6,183 nucleotides of DNA from Rikenellaceae bacterium (GTDB lineage Bacteria; Bacteroidota; Bacteroidia; Bacteroidales; Rikenellaceae). This document shows, in pieces, positions 1-6,183 of this stretch (positions are counted from its first letter, which is position 1; each line of letters opens with the position of its first letter). Both the position numbers and the translations under genes were made by a program. Location: the NCBI GenBank assembly GCA_020859875.1, contig JAJBVJ010000299.1, forward strand, positions 2,185-8,367, read 5' to 3'. The notes under the pieces are model-generated. The model had not been told where the DNA came from. It saw only the letters and a list, made by a program, of their open reading frames with translations, and did not search any database.

Positions 1-206
1 GTTTGCGAAAGATTGCAGAGGCGCCTCCTGTCTTCTGTAAAGATAGTGAAAGCCGAGAGCAATCGAAGCAAACTGGTTTGCGAAAGATTGCAGAGGCGCC
101 TCCTGTCTTCTGTAAAGATAGTGAAAGCCGGACAGTAGTGGGAAAACTCCGTTTTACGGAAAATTGCCCAGCCGCCTGCTATCTGTAACAAAGATAATAA
201 AACCGG
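1..206. repeat. Tandem repeat, 75-bp period, three copies
   Basis: Positions 1-55 and 76-130 are identical over 55 bases, each beginning GTTTGCGAAAGATTGC. A third, diverged copy begins at 151, exactly one further 75-bp step, and runs to about 206. It keeps the blocks GTTT, ATTGC, CGCCT, TCTGTAA, AAGATA and a terminal CCG, with small indels. The 20-base linkers (56-75 and 131-150) are mostly different. Each of the first two cores contains a perfect 10-bp palindrome, GAGGCGCCTC (18-27 and 93-102). The junction carries an inverted repeat, GCAAAC (68-73) with GTTTGC (76-81). The array may extend left of the window. It is probably a non-coding intergenic repeat; its function is unknown. Because 75 is a multiple of three, a short reading frame stays open through it, but nothing supports translation. 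Confidence 0.85.
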
Positions 207-254
207 CGGGCGGGGTCAAATGGCCCGGGCCTACCGTTGCTCTAATATAAAAAT
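207..254 (+). promoter_or_regulatory. Leader upstream of rsmE, with a 10-bp palindrome
   Basis: This short stretch between the tandem repeat and the rsmE start contains a perfect palindrome, GGCCCGGGCC (222-231), then an A/T-rich run (241-254) directly before the ATG. No Shine-Dalgarno is visible, which is normal in Bacteroidota, where A-rich leaders often serve instead. I could not find a good match to the Bacteroidota -33 TTTG / -7 TAnnTTTG promoter pattern, so a promoter here is only inferred from position. The palindrome has no loop and no T-tract, so it does not resemble a terminator. Confidence 0.25.
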
Positions 255-958
255 ATGCATCTTTTTTACACTCCTCGAATAGAGCTTCCCGTCCATACCC
301 TTGACGGGGATGAAGGAAGGCATGCGGTAAAGGTGCTTCGCCTGCGTCCCGAAGAGAATGTGATGCTCACCGACGGCCGTGGTAACATGTACTGCGGTAC
401 GGTCGAGGCGGTCTCTCCGACGGGCTGCACGGTGAGGATAACCGGGTGTGAAGAGCAGTACAATAAAAGGGGGTACCACCTCACGATGGCCGTGGCCCGA
501 CCAAGAACACCGACCGTTACGAGTGGTTCCTCGAGAAGGCCACCGAGGTCGGATGCGACCGCTTCATCCCGATAATCTGCGACCGGAGCGAGAGGCGTAC
601 CCTGAGGCTCGACCGCGGGGAGCGGGTCATTACCAGTGCGGTAAAGCAGTGCCGCAATGCCTACCGCCCCGAGCTTTGCCGGATGGAAAATGTCCGGGAG
701 TTGATAGGCAAAGAGTTCGACGGTGCCAAACTGATCGCCCACTGCGACCCGGATTTCCCGAGGGAGCACCTCGCCGACAGGCTGACTCCCGGCGGGAATT
801 ACCTTGTGCTGACAGGGCCGGAGGGCGACTTCTCCCCGGCGGAGATCGAACTGGCACTCTCTCACGGTTTCAGGAGCGTATCGCTGGGGCGAAACCGGCT
901 TCGTACCGAAACAGCGGCATTGTATGCCGTCGTGGCCGTTTCTATATTAAACAGGTAA
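255..958 (+). pseudogene. rsmE: 16S rRNA m3U1498 methyltransferase RsmE, frameshifted
   Basis: RsmE methylates N3 of U1498 in 16S rRNA on the 30S subunit using S-adenosylmethionine; it is a SPOUT (knotted) enzyme with an N-terminal PUA-like domain. The first frame (255-497) gives residues 1-81, starting MHLFYTP and ending LTMAVA, with family features HAVKVLRL (23-30) and LTDGRGNMY (38-46). The family pattern then resumes one frame over from 500: TKNTDRYEWFLEKATEVG, then CDRSERR (109-115), AVKQCRNAYRPEL (129-141), the SAM-knot motif TGPEGDFS (187-194) and LGRNRLRTETA (211-221), ending at TAA 956-958. Restoring one C near 497-499 (reading GCC CCG ACC) gives an uninterrupted 234-residue protein of normal family length with the expected APTKN sequence. 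Nothing else is damaged. This is therefore either a sequencing error in a short C run or a very recent loss of function. As read, translation would stop early in the wrong frame with only the N-terminal domain. There is no canonical slippery heptamer to suggest programmed frameshifting. Confidence 0.9.
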
Positions 959-1009
959 GATGGGTCGGCAAATATACAATCTCCATAACCGTAAACTTTC
1001 CACCCGAGG

Positions 1010-2995
1010 ATGACAGTCGCTTTGTTCATATTCGGCTCAATTCTCGGACTGCCGCTGTTTTTCGTGCCGTCCCGGGCGAAACATCCCTATTTCTTTGCGG
1101 TGACGGCTCTGCTGGCCGGTCTTGTCCTGTCGATCGCGGGAAAAGTGCTCACGGGCGGAGGGGACATTTCGATAGAACGGGGTCCGGTCGGATGGCCGGC
1201 AGGTTCCCCGGTACTGGTCGATAAACTTGCGGCTTTTTTCCTGGTTATGATCTCTCTGGGTGCCGTCTCGGCCGCATTATATTCATGGGGTTATATGAAG
1301 CCCTACCGGAAGAGGCGGCCTGCGGCTCATATATCGCTCCATCTCTTCTCGTTCATACTGCTTTTTATATCCATAGTTTCGGTAGTCACGGCACGGGATG
1401 GCTACGGTTTCCTCTTTTCATGGGAGCTCATGTCGGTGAGTTCGTTTATTCTGATCCTGTTCGATGCCCGACGGCCCGAGGTGCGAAGGGCCGCCCTCTC
1501 CTATATCGTGATGATGCATGTGGGATTCGTATTCCTGCTGGCAGGTTTTGCCGTCGTGGCCTCGAAAACGGGTTGTTCGACGTTCGAGGGTATGGCGGTC
1601 TATTTTAGCCAGGGGAAGGGTATACCCATGTTTCTGGTCTTTCTGGCCGGCTTCGGAATGAAAGCGGGGATATTCCCTCTCCATTCGTGGCTGCCAGAGG
1701 CCCATCCGGCCGCTCCGGCCCACGTCTCGGCCTTTATGAGCGGGGTAATGATAAAGACCGGGGTGTACGGCATGCTCAGGGTGCTTTCGGCGATGGGCGA
1801 GGGTCTGGCCGCGGGAGGAATGATCCTTCTGGTTGTCGGCATCGTCACGGCACTCTACGGGGCCCTGCTCGCGGCGGTACAGAACGATATGAAACGCCTT
1901 CTGGCCTACTCGAGCATAGAGAATATCGGCATTATATTTACCGCAATGGGGGCGGCCGCAATAGGATATACCGGGGGCAACGCTCTGATGACCGTGTGTG
2001 CCCTTTCGGGAGCGCTTCTCCACACACTCAACCATTCTTTCTTCAAATCGGTACTCTTTTTCGGGGCGGGAAATGTTTACCGCGCCGCCCACACCACATC
2101 CCTCGAAGCCCTGGGAGGCCTCTCGCGCCGTATGCCGCTCACCACGGCATTTTTCCTTTTCGGGGTTGTCGCCATCTGCGCCCTCCCGCCCCTTAGCGGA
2201 TTCGTCTCGGAATTCCTTATATATTACGGCTTCTTCGATACGGTCTGCGGACATAGTGGGGGGCTCATCGCTTCGATAGCGGGAATCGTAGCCCTGTCGC
2301 TGACCGGAGGAATAGTTCTTTTGGCATTTACAAAACTATTCGGCGTCGGCTTTCTCGGTTCGGCCCGCAGCCCGGCTGCCGCGGGGGCTTCGGAAGTGGA
2401 CAGGCTTTCGCTGGCTGCTTTCGCTATTCCTATTGCGGGTATCGTTTGCATCGGACTTGCACCCTCGTTGTTCATAGCAGGGGTGATGCCGCTCGTTTCG
2501 GGTATTTTCGGTTTGGAAGTCTCCCCGCAAATATACGGTTCTTTCACCGCCAGGCTTTGGGAAATATCGCTCGCCGCCGGGATATTCATATCGCTCACCC
2601 TACTGTCGCTATATATGCGGCAGAGGATTCTCCGCCGGCACAAAGAGGAAAAGTCCCCGGTGTGGGGATGCGGCTTCTCGTCGTCCTCCCACAAGATGCA
2701 GTATAGCGGCGAATCCTTTTCGGAAGGCCTGTACGGCATCTCCACCTCGCTTACCAAAAACAGCGGCGGCGGAGAGGTGGTAGACAAAAACGAGATATTC
2801 CCGACCCGCCACAGCTTCGATGTAAAGCATAAGGACAAGGTTGCCACCCTCATTTCCCGATGGTGGCTGCAGACGTCCCGCAAAGTGGCGAAAAGGGCCG
2901 TAAGGTTCAACACCGGGAAGATCAACCACTATGTAATGTATGCACTGGTTTTCCTCGTTTTGATATTTATATTAACCCTGATGGAGGTGATATGA
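1010..2995 (+). CDS. hyfB: Hydrogenase-4 subunit B, antiporter-like membrane protein
   Basis: A 661-residue polytopic membrane protein of the complex-I NuoL/M/N and Mrp-antiporter family, HyfB/HycC type, expected to move H+ or Na+ as part of a membrane-bound hydrogenase-like complex. Channel residues typical of the family are present: Glu139 in FSWELMS, Lys218 in GFGMKAG followed by FPLHSWLPEAHPAAP (222-236), Lys249, Lys295 in NDMKRLLAYSSIEN, and His338/His342/Lys346 in LLHTLNHSFFK. A cytoplasmic region follows the last core helix; it holds the HyfB/HycC-type VWGCGF (551-556) and MQYSGESF (563-570) signatures, and a final membrane helix (about 639-660) closes the protein. The E. coli homologue is of similar length, about 670 residues. 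The ATG at 1010 is the first start after in-frame stops at 986 and 992; GAGG directly abuts it, so there is no properly spaced Shine-Dalgarno. It lies 51 bp after rsmE and heads the operon. I see no clear promoter in that gap. Confidence 0.93.
   Translation: MTVALFIFGSILGLPLFFVPSRAKHPYFFAVTALLAGLVLSIAGKVLTGGGDISIERGPVGWPAGSPVLVDKLAAFFLVMISLGAVSAALYSWGYMKPYRKRRPAAHISLHLFSFILLFISIVSVVTARDGYGFLFSWELMSVSSFILILFDARRPEVRRAALSYIVMMHVGFVFLLAGFAVVASKTGCSTFEGMAVYFSQGKGIPMFLVFLAGFGMKAGIFPLHSWLPEAHPAAPAHVSAFMSGVMIKTGVYGMLRVLSAMGEGLAAGGMILLVVGIVTALYGALLAAVQNDMKRLLAYSSIENIGIIFTAMGAAAIGYTGGNALMTVCALSGALLHTLNHSFFKSVLFFGAGNVYRAAHTTSLEALGGLSRRMPLTTAFFLFGVVAICALPPLSGFVSEFLIYYGFFDTVCGHSGGLIASIAGIVALSLTGGIVLLAFTKLFGVGFLGSARSPAAAGASEVDRLSLAAFAIPIAGIVCIGLAPSLFIAGVMPLVSGIFGLEVSPQIYGSFTARLWEISLAAGIFISLTLLSLYMRQRILRRHKEEKSPVWGCGFSSSSHKMQYSGESFSEGLYGISTSLTKNSGGGEVVDKNEIFPTRHSFDVKHKDKVATLISRWWLQTSRKVAKRAVRFNTGKINHYVMYALVFLVLIFILTLMEVI
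2983..2991 (+). promoter_or_regulatory. Strong Shine-Dalgarno for hyfC inside the hyfB 3' end
   Basis: GGAGGTGAT is a long match to the 16S anti-Shine-Dalgarno and lies within the last codons of hyfB (Met-Glu-Val-Ile-stop). Two ATGs follow in the hyfC frame, at 2992 and 2995. The GGAGG core is 4 bases from the first and 7 from the second, so the second has the better spacing. The first overlaps the hyfB TGA as ATGA. This arrangement suggests translational coupling of hyfB and hyfC. Confidence 0.6.
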
Positions 2996-3924
2996 TGGGC
3001 GGACTTTTGGCAATATCGATATTGGTTGCGACGGGTCTGGTGTTGCCCGGGGTAATAAATCGTGTCCGTTCGTGGCTGTCCGGGCGCAAGGGGGTTCCAT
3101 TTTTCCAACATCTGTATAATGTCCGCGCCATGCTCCGTAAAGGGGTCGTTACCGGCCATACGGCCACGCTTATTTTCCGTGCCGCGCCCTCCGTCTGCCT
3201 GGCATCCGTGCTGACGGCAATGCTGCTTCTGCCGGTGGGTGGGCTCCAGCCGCTGTTTTCGTTCCGTGGAGATGTCGTTCTTTTCGCCTACCTGCTTGCG
3301 GTTTCGCGCCTTGCCATGATACTGGCGGCATTGGATACGGGGAGCAGTTTCGAAGGGATGGGTGCCAGCCGGGAAGCGCTCTACGGGGCGATGGCCGAAC
3401 CGGTGCTCTTCATCGTGGCCGGTACCGCCGCGCTCGTTTCGGGCCAGACGAGCCTCGCCGAAATTTTCCCGGCGATGGCAGCCCGGGGGATGAGTGTCGA
3501 GCTGTCGATAGTCCTGCTGCTGGTGGTCTATGTAGTGATGAAACTCATTGCGGTGGAGTGCGGACGCATCCCGGTGGACGATCCGCGGACCCACCTCGAA
3601 CTGACCATGATACACGAGGTGATGGTGTTGGATTACAGCGGGGTAGACCTGGCGACGGTAAGTTTGGCCGGTTGGATGAAGATGTCGGCCCTGGCCGCCC
3701 TGGCCGCAAATATTGCGGTGGCCGTAACCGGGGGCGGGGCGGTGGCCGTGGTCGGATGGATGGTGACGGTGGCCGCTGCCATCGCCGTGGTCGAATCTTT
3801 CGTTGCCCGTAACAGACTCACGCGCAATACGACCTTTATACTTACGATCGTCGCCATTGCACTTGTGCTTTTCCTTGTGGCATTTTTGCTCGAATCGGAT
3901 ATAACGGTAAGTTACCCTTTGTAG
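2992..3924 (+). CDS. hyfC: Hydrogenase-4 subunit C, NuoH-like membrane anchor
   Basis: A 310-residue membrane protein of the NuoH/HycD/HyfC family. In complex I and group 4 hydrogenases this subunit anchors the catalytic arm to the membrane and links redox chemistry to the ion-pumping subunits. Supporting motifs are GRKGVPFFQHLYNV (31-44), the NuoH-type loop after the first helix; DTGSSFEGMGASREALYG (115-132) followed by AEP; and ECGRIPVDDPRTHLELTMIH (189-208), a hallmark of the hydrogenase branch, followed by Glu209 and LDYSGVDLA. Hydrophobic segments fill the rest, with a final helix around 282-300. The frame is open further upstream, to 2860, but that extension lies wholly inside hyfB. I choose ATG 2992, which overlaps the hyfB stop as ATGA; ATG 2995 is an equally possible start, one residue shorter. 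The length matches the family (about 310-320 residues). Confidence 0.93.
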   Translation: MMGGLLAISILVATGLVLPGVINRVRSWLSGRKGVPFFQHLYNVRAMLRKGVVTGHTATLIFRAAPSVCLASVLTAMLLLPVGGLQPLFSFRGDVVLFAYLLAVSRLAMILAALDTGSSFEGMGASREALYGAMAEPVLFIVAGTAALVSGQTSLAEIFPAMAARGMSVELSIVLLLVVYVVMKLIAVECGRIPVDDPRTHLELTMIHEVMVLDYSGVDLATVSLAGWMKMSALAALAANIAVAVTGGGAVAVVGWMVTVAAAIAVVESFVARNRLTRNTTFILTIVAIALVLFLVAFLLESDITVSYPL

Positions 3925-3926
3925 AT

Positions 3927-4556
3927 ATGCTGTTGGCTCTGATTATACTTTATACCATAACGCTCGTTTACCTTCCGATAACCGAGCGGTTCCGCAATTA
4001 TACCATAATCGTCGCCCTGCAGGGGTGGATTCTTCTGGGTATCGCCCTTTTACGCCTCCACTCGGTGAGTTTGTGGGAGATGGGGTTCGTGGTGGCGGAG
4101 ACTCTTATCTTCAAGGCGGTAATCGTTCCGGTCGTACTGCTGCGCATAATCGGTCGTACCGGCATCAACCGCATCGCCGCATCGGGGAAAAGCCAGTTCA
4201 ATGCGCTGGGGTTGAGCATTGCCGCCCTTGTGGCAAGCATTGCGGTGACCTACTATATCGCCGATGCGACCATTGGGGTAGTCTTCTTCGGAGTGTCGCT
4301 CTACGGCCTGCTGAGCGGACTGATACTGATTACCGTCCGTAAAAGGATATTTCCCCACATGGTGGGTTTTCTGGTTCTGGAGAACGGGGTATTCCTCTTT
4401 TCCATGGCCGTCGGAGTCGAAATGCCGGTACTGATAAATATTGCCATCCTGCTCGACATCCTTATTAGTGTGCTGATGCTCGGGGTATTCCTCACAAAGA
4501 TCGGAGGCGAAATGAAAAATATGGACTCCGACAACTTAACGACAATTAAGGACTGA
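3927..4556 (+). CDS. hyfE: Hydrogenase-4 subunit E, NuoK-like membrane protein
   Basis: A 209-residue, almost entirely hydrophobic protein with about six membrane helices, close in length to HyfE of E. coli (216 residues). The second half resembles NuoK: HMVGFLVLENGVFLFSMAVG (144-163) places Glu152 in a helix, and NIAILLDILISVLMLGVF (171-188) carries Asp177. The first half has an additional charged helix region, WEMGFVVAETLIFKAVIVP (50-68), with Glu58 and Lys63. By analogy with NuoK, the buried Glu and Lys residues would extend the hydrophilic axis for ion transfer along the membrane arm. The ATG at 3927 lies 2 bases after the hyfC TAG, and its own TGA overlaps the hyfF ATG by one base. The last dozen residues, from about KNMD onward, are polar and probably cytoplasmic. 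There is no antiporter-like hyfD between this gene and hyfC, where E. coli hyf has one. Confidence 0.88.
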   Translation: MLLALIILYTITLVYLPITERFRNYTIIVALQGWILLGIALLRLHSVSLWEMGFVVAETLIFKAVIVPVVLLRIIGRTGINRIAASGKSQFNALGLSIAALVASIAVTYYIADATIGVVFFGVSLYGLLSGLILITVRKRIFPHMVGFLVLENGVFLFSMAVGVEMPVLINIAILLDILISVLMLGVFLTKIGGEMKNMDSDNLTTIKD

Positions 4557-5965
4557 TGCTGCTCCTCTACTTTATAATATCCGTCTTACTGGCCGCCGGC
4601 GTACTTCTTTCGCGGACGCAAAAGCTTATGAAGTGGACGGGCGGGGCTTTTTACCTACTCCAGGCGGCGATGGCGGCATGGGTGATATTCGAGGGGATCG
4701 GTACCACATCCCTGTCCTTTTTCACGTTCGATGGTACGGGAGCTTTGTTCAACACCCTACTGGCCATAGTCTCCCCCGTAGCCTTCCTCTATGGGCTGTG
4801 GTATCTCGACCGCGAAGAACCCGCCCGGAAAAGGTTATACCACGCGCTTATCATTTTACTATGCGCGGCGCTGACCGGGGTTTATTTCGCAAACAATATT
4901 GCCGTAACCTGGATCCTTCTCGAAGCGACCACCCTCTGTACGGCCGGGATAATCTACCATCGCCGCACCCGGCGGAGCCTGGAAGCGACGTGGAAATATA
5001 TATTCGTATGCTCGGTAGGTATTGCCGTCGCCTATTTGGGAGTGCTGCTGCTGGGAGGGCTGAGCCACGGAGCCGACCTTTCATACTCGGGACTTACCGT
5101 GAGCGCAAAATTTGCGAACCCGCTCTTTTTGCAGATGGCCTTCGTTTTCATAGTGGCCGGATATAGCTGCAAGATGGAAATCTTCCCGCTCTACACCATC
5201 GGCGTGGATGCGAACATGGCCGCACCGGCCCCCGCTTCGGCCCTCATATCCACGGTGCTTGTCAACGGCGGATTCGTCTCGATAGTGAAAATATACCGTG
5301 TCGTGCTTTCCACCGAAATTGCCGGTTGGTCGGGGAACGTGCTCGTCGTTGCCGGGATACTTTCCGTGCTCACCGGGGCCCTGTTTATGCGCAGGACAAA
5401 CCATTTCAAGCGCTTCCTGTCCTATTCTACGGTCGAGAATATGGGCATTGCGCTCCTGGGGCTCGGACTGGGCGGAGTTGCGGTATTTGCCGCCGTTTTG
5501 CACCTTGCCGGCCATACGGTCATCAAGTCGGCATTGTTCCTCCAGGCGTCCCGTGCAGGGAAATCTTACGGCCATTACCAGATCGGCCGCTGGGGCTCCT
5601 ATATGGATGTGAGCCGACCGGGATCGGTGGTCTTTATAGTCGCTTCACTACTGCTGTTGGCCTTCCCGCCCTCGCCGCTCTTTATTTCGGAGATCATCGT
5701 TTTCGGCCGGATGGCGGTCGAGGGCAGATGGTTGCTGCTGACGGTAACCGTAATACTGCTGTGCAGTGTACTGTATAACTTTATGCGAACCGTAGTGCGG
5801 TTGTGCTACAATCCGGCCCGGGCGATCCCGCCCCGGGAGAAATCGAACTATATACTTCTCGTGCCGGTTCTTTTGCTGATATTGGCGGCCGTCGTGCTCG
5901 GTACTCTCCAGCCCGGGTGGATTGTCGAATGGCTCGGAAAAGGAATGGAAATATTAAACGGTTGA
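4556..5965 (+). CDS. hyfF: Hydrogenase-4 subunit F, antiporter-like membrane protein
   Basis: A 469-residue polytopic protein, the second NuoL/M/N-like subunit of the operon. Core channel residues are conserved: Glu123 in WILLEATTL, Lys206 in GYSCKMEIFP, Lys285 in HFKRFLSYSTVENMG (283-297), His316/His320/Lys324 in VLHLAGHTVIK, and Glu379 in PPSPLFISE. The gene order (after the NuoK-like gene and before the NuoC-like gene) fits HyfF. It is somewhat shorter than E. coli HyfF (526 residues) and lacks any long C-terminal extension like that of HyfB. The segment after Lys206 is unusual: family members normally read FPLHxWLPxAH there, but this one reads FPLYTIGVDAN (210-220), losing both histidines and the tryptophan while keeping the following AAPAPASA. 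The start ATG shares its A with the hyfE stop (TGATG), suggesting reinitiation. The stop at 5963-5965 is 5 bases before hyfG. The hyfF assignment is more secure as a family than as an exact orthologue. Confidence 0.87.
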   Translation: MLLLYFIISVLLAAGVLLSRTQKLMKWTGGAFYLLQAAMAAWVIFEGIGTTSLSFFTFDGTGALFNTLLAIVSPVAFLYGLWYLDREEPARKRLYHALIILLCAALTGVYFANNIAVTWILLEATTLCTAGIIYHRRTRRSLEATWKYIFVCSVGIAVAYLGVLLLGGLSHGADLSYSGLTVSAKFANPLFLQMAFVFIVAGYSCKMEIFPLYTIGVDANMAAPAPASALISTVLVNGGFVSIVKIYRVVLSTEIAGWSGNVLVVAGILSVLTGALFMRRTNHFKRFLSYSTVENMGIALLGLGLGGVAVFAAVLHLAGHTVIKSALFLQASRAGKSYGHYQIGRWGSYMDVSRPGSVVFIVASLLLLAFPPSPLFISEIIVFGRMAVEGRWLLLTVTVILLCSVLYNFMRTVVRLCYNPARAIPPREKSNYILLVPVLLLILAAVVLGTLQPGWIVEWLGKGMEILNG

Positions 5966-5970
5966 GGGCG

Positions 5971-6183
5971 ATGGAATGGCTGACCACATACAACCATGAA
6001 GGCAGCGTCCGGCTGGATGCGGTGCCCGTAGTCTCATATCCCGAGTTTTACGATTCCCTTTGCCGGAGGCTCGGCGAACGGGGGTGTCATATTGCAAATT
6101 ATTTCGGGATGGCCGACAAGGGCGGTGTCAGATTCTTCTGCATGCTCGCCGACGATACCGCCGCCTCGGTGGATATCGCCTCC
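5971..6183 (+). CDS. hyfG: Hydrogenase-4 subunit G, N-terminal fragment (runs off window)
   Basis: The first 71 residues of a gene cut by the window edge. The sequence starts MEWLTTYNHEG and contains EFYDSLCRRLGERGCHIANY (25-44), then FGMADKGGVRFFCMLADD (45-62). This resembles the NuoC-like (30 kDa subunit) N-terminal domain found in HycE/HyfG large subunits, where a hydrophilic helix is followed by a YFG strand and a hydrophobic strand ending in ADD. In HycE/HyfG this domain is fused to a NuoD-like catalytic domain of about 400 residues that holds the NiFe site; that part is outside the window, so fusion and metal ligands cannot be confirmed. The ATG at 5971 follows hyfF by 5 bases, and a GAGGG (5964-5968) overlapping the hyfF stop may act as a close ribosome site. 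An in-frame TTG at 5962 is possible but less likely. Confidence 0.75.
   Translation, partial: MEWLTTYNHEGSVRLDAVPVVSYPEFYDSLCRRLGERGCHIANYFGMADKGGVRFFCMLADDTAASVDIAS

Noticed and set aside
3..188. A 61-codon open frame across the tandem repeat, starting with TTG
   Set aside because: It stays open only because the repeat period is a multiple of three. It has no ATG start, no ribosome site and no recognisable domain, and the third copy has indels relative to the first two.
1..206. Possible CRISPR array (55-base repeats with 20-base linkers)
   Set aside because: The repeat is too long, the linkers too short, only two copies are exact, and no cas gene is present.
959..1009. A separate promoter for the hyf operon
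   Set aside because: TAAACTTTC (992-1000) only loosely resembles the Bacteroidota -7 element and has the wrong internal spacing; no TTTG element lies at a suitable distance upstream. Not called.
448..1224. A 258-codon frame overlapping rsmE and hyfB
   Set aside because: It is a third-frame shadow: rich in Arg, Pro and Gly, crossing two well-supported genes, with no recognisable family.
1418..2254. A 278-codon minus-strand frame inside hyfB
   Set aside because: It lies wholly antisense to a strongly conserved gene and has a low-complexity, charged composition typical of antisense GC-rich frames.
2860..2991. An N-terminal extension of hyfC starting at 2860
   Set aside because: The added residues overlap hyfB, are not hydrophobic like the family N-terminus, and the strong Shine-Dalgarno points to the ATGs at 2992/2995.

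Overview
The window looks like a stretch of a GC-rich Bacteroidota chromosome. An Alistipes-like (Rikenellaceae) gut anaerobe is my best guess, from the flavour of the RsmE and Hyf-type proteins and the A/T-rich leader before rsmE. That placement is inference, because no taxonomic marker is present. All genes lie on the + strand.

Layout: positions 1-206 hold a non-coding tandem repeat with a 75-bp period: two copies share an identical 55-bp core and a third is diverged. A short leader (207-254) follows. Then comes rsmE (255-958), the 16S rRNA m3U1498 methyltransferase gene, which is complete in homology but broken by one missing base near 497-499. After a 51-bp gap a tightly packed operon begins: hyfB (1010-2995), hyfC (2992-3924), hyfE (3927-4556), hyfF (4556-5965) and the 5' end of hyfG (5971 to the window end). 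Junctions overlap by 4 or 1 bases or are separated by 2 or 5 bases, which indicates one transcript and probably translational coupling.

Together the hyf genes encode the membrane arm of a complex-I-like, hydrogenase-4-type enzyme. HyfB and HyfF are Mrp-antiporter-like ion-pumping subunits (NuoL/M/N family). HyfC is the NuoH-like anchor that joins the membrane arm to the catalytic arm. HyfE carries a NuoK-like segment. HyfG begins the catalytic arm with a NuoC-like domain. Such complexes couple electron transfer, classically ferredoxin or formate to protons making H2, to movement of H+ or Na+ across the membrane. Whether this one is a true [NiFe] hydrogenase cannot be decided here, because the cysteine ligands would lie in the unseen part of hyfG.

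Points worth attention are the single-base frameshift in rsmE, the 75-bp tandem repeat, an antiporter set without hyfD between hyfC and hyfE, the altered ion-channel motif in HyfF, and an unusually strong Shine-Dalgarno at the hyfB/hyfC junction. I found no convincing RNA gene, insertion sequence, CRISPR array or factor-independent terminator. I see no wholly undescribed system; the core is a recognisable Hyf-type locus.
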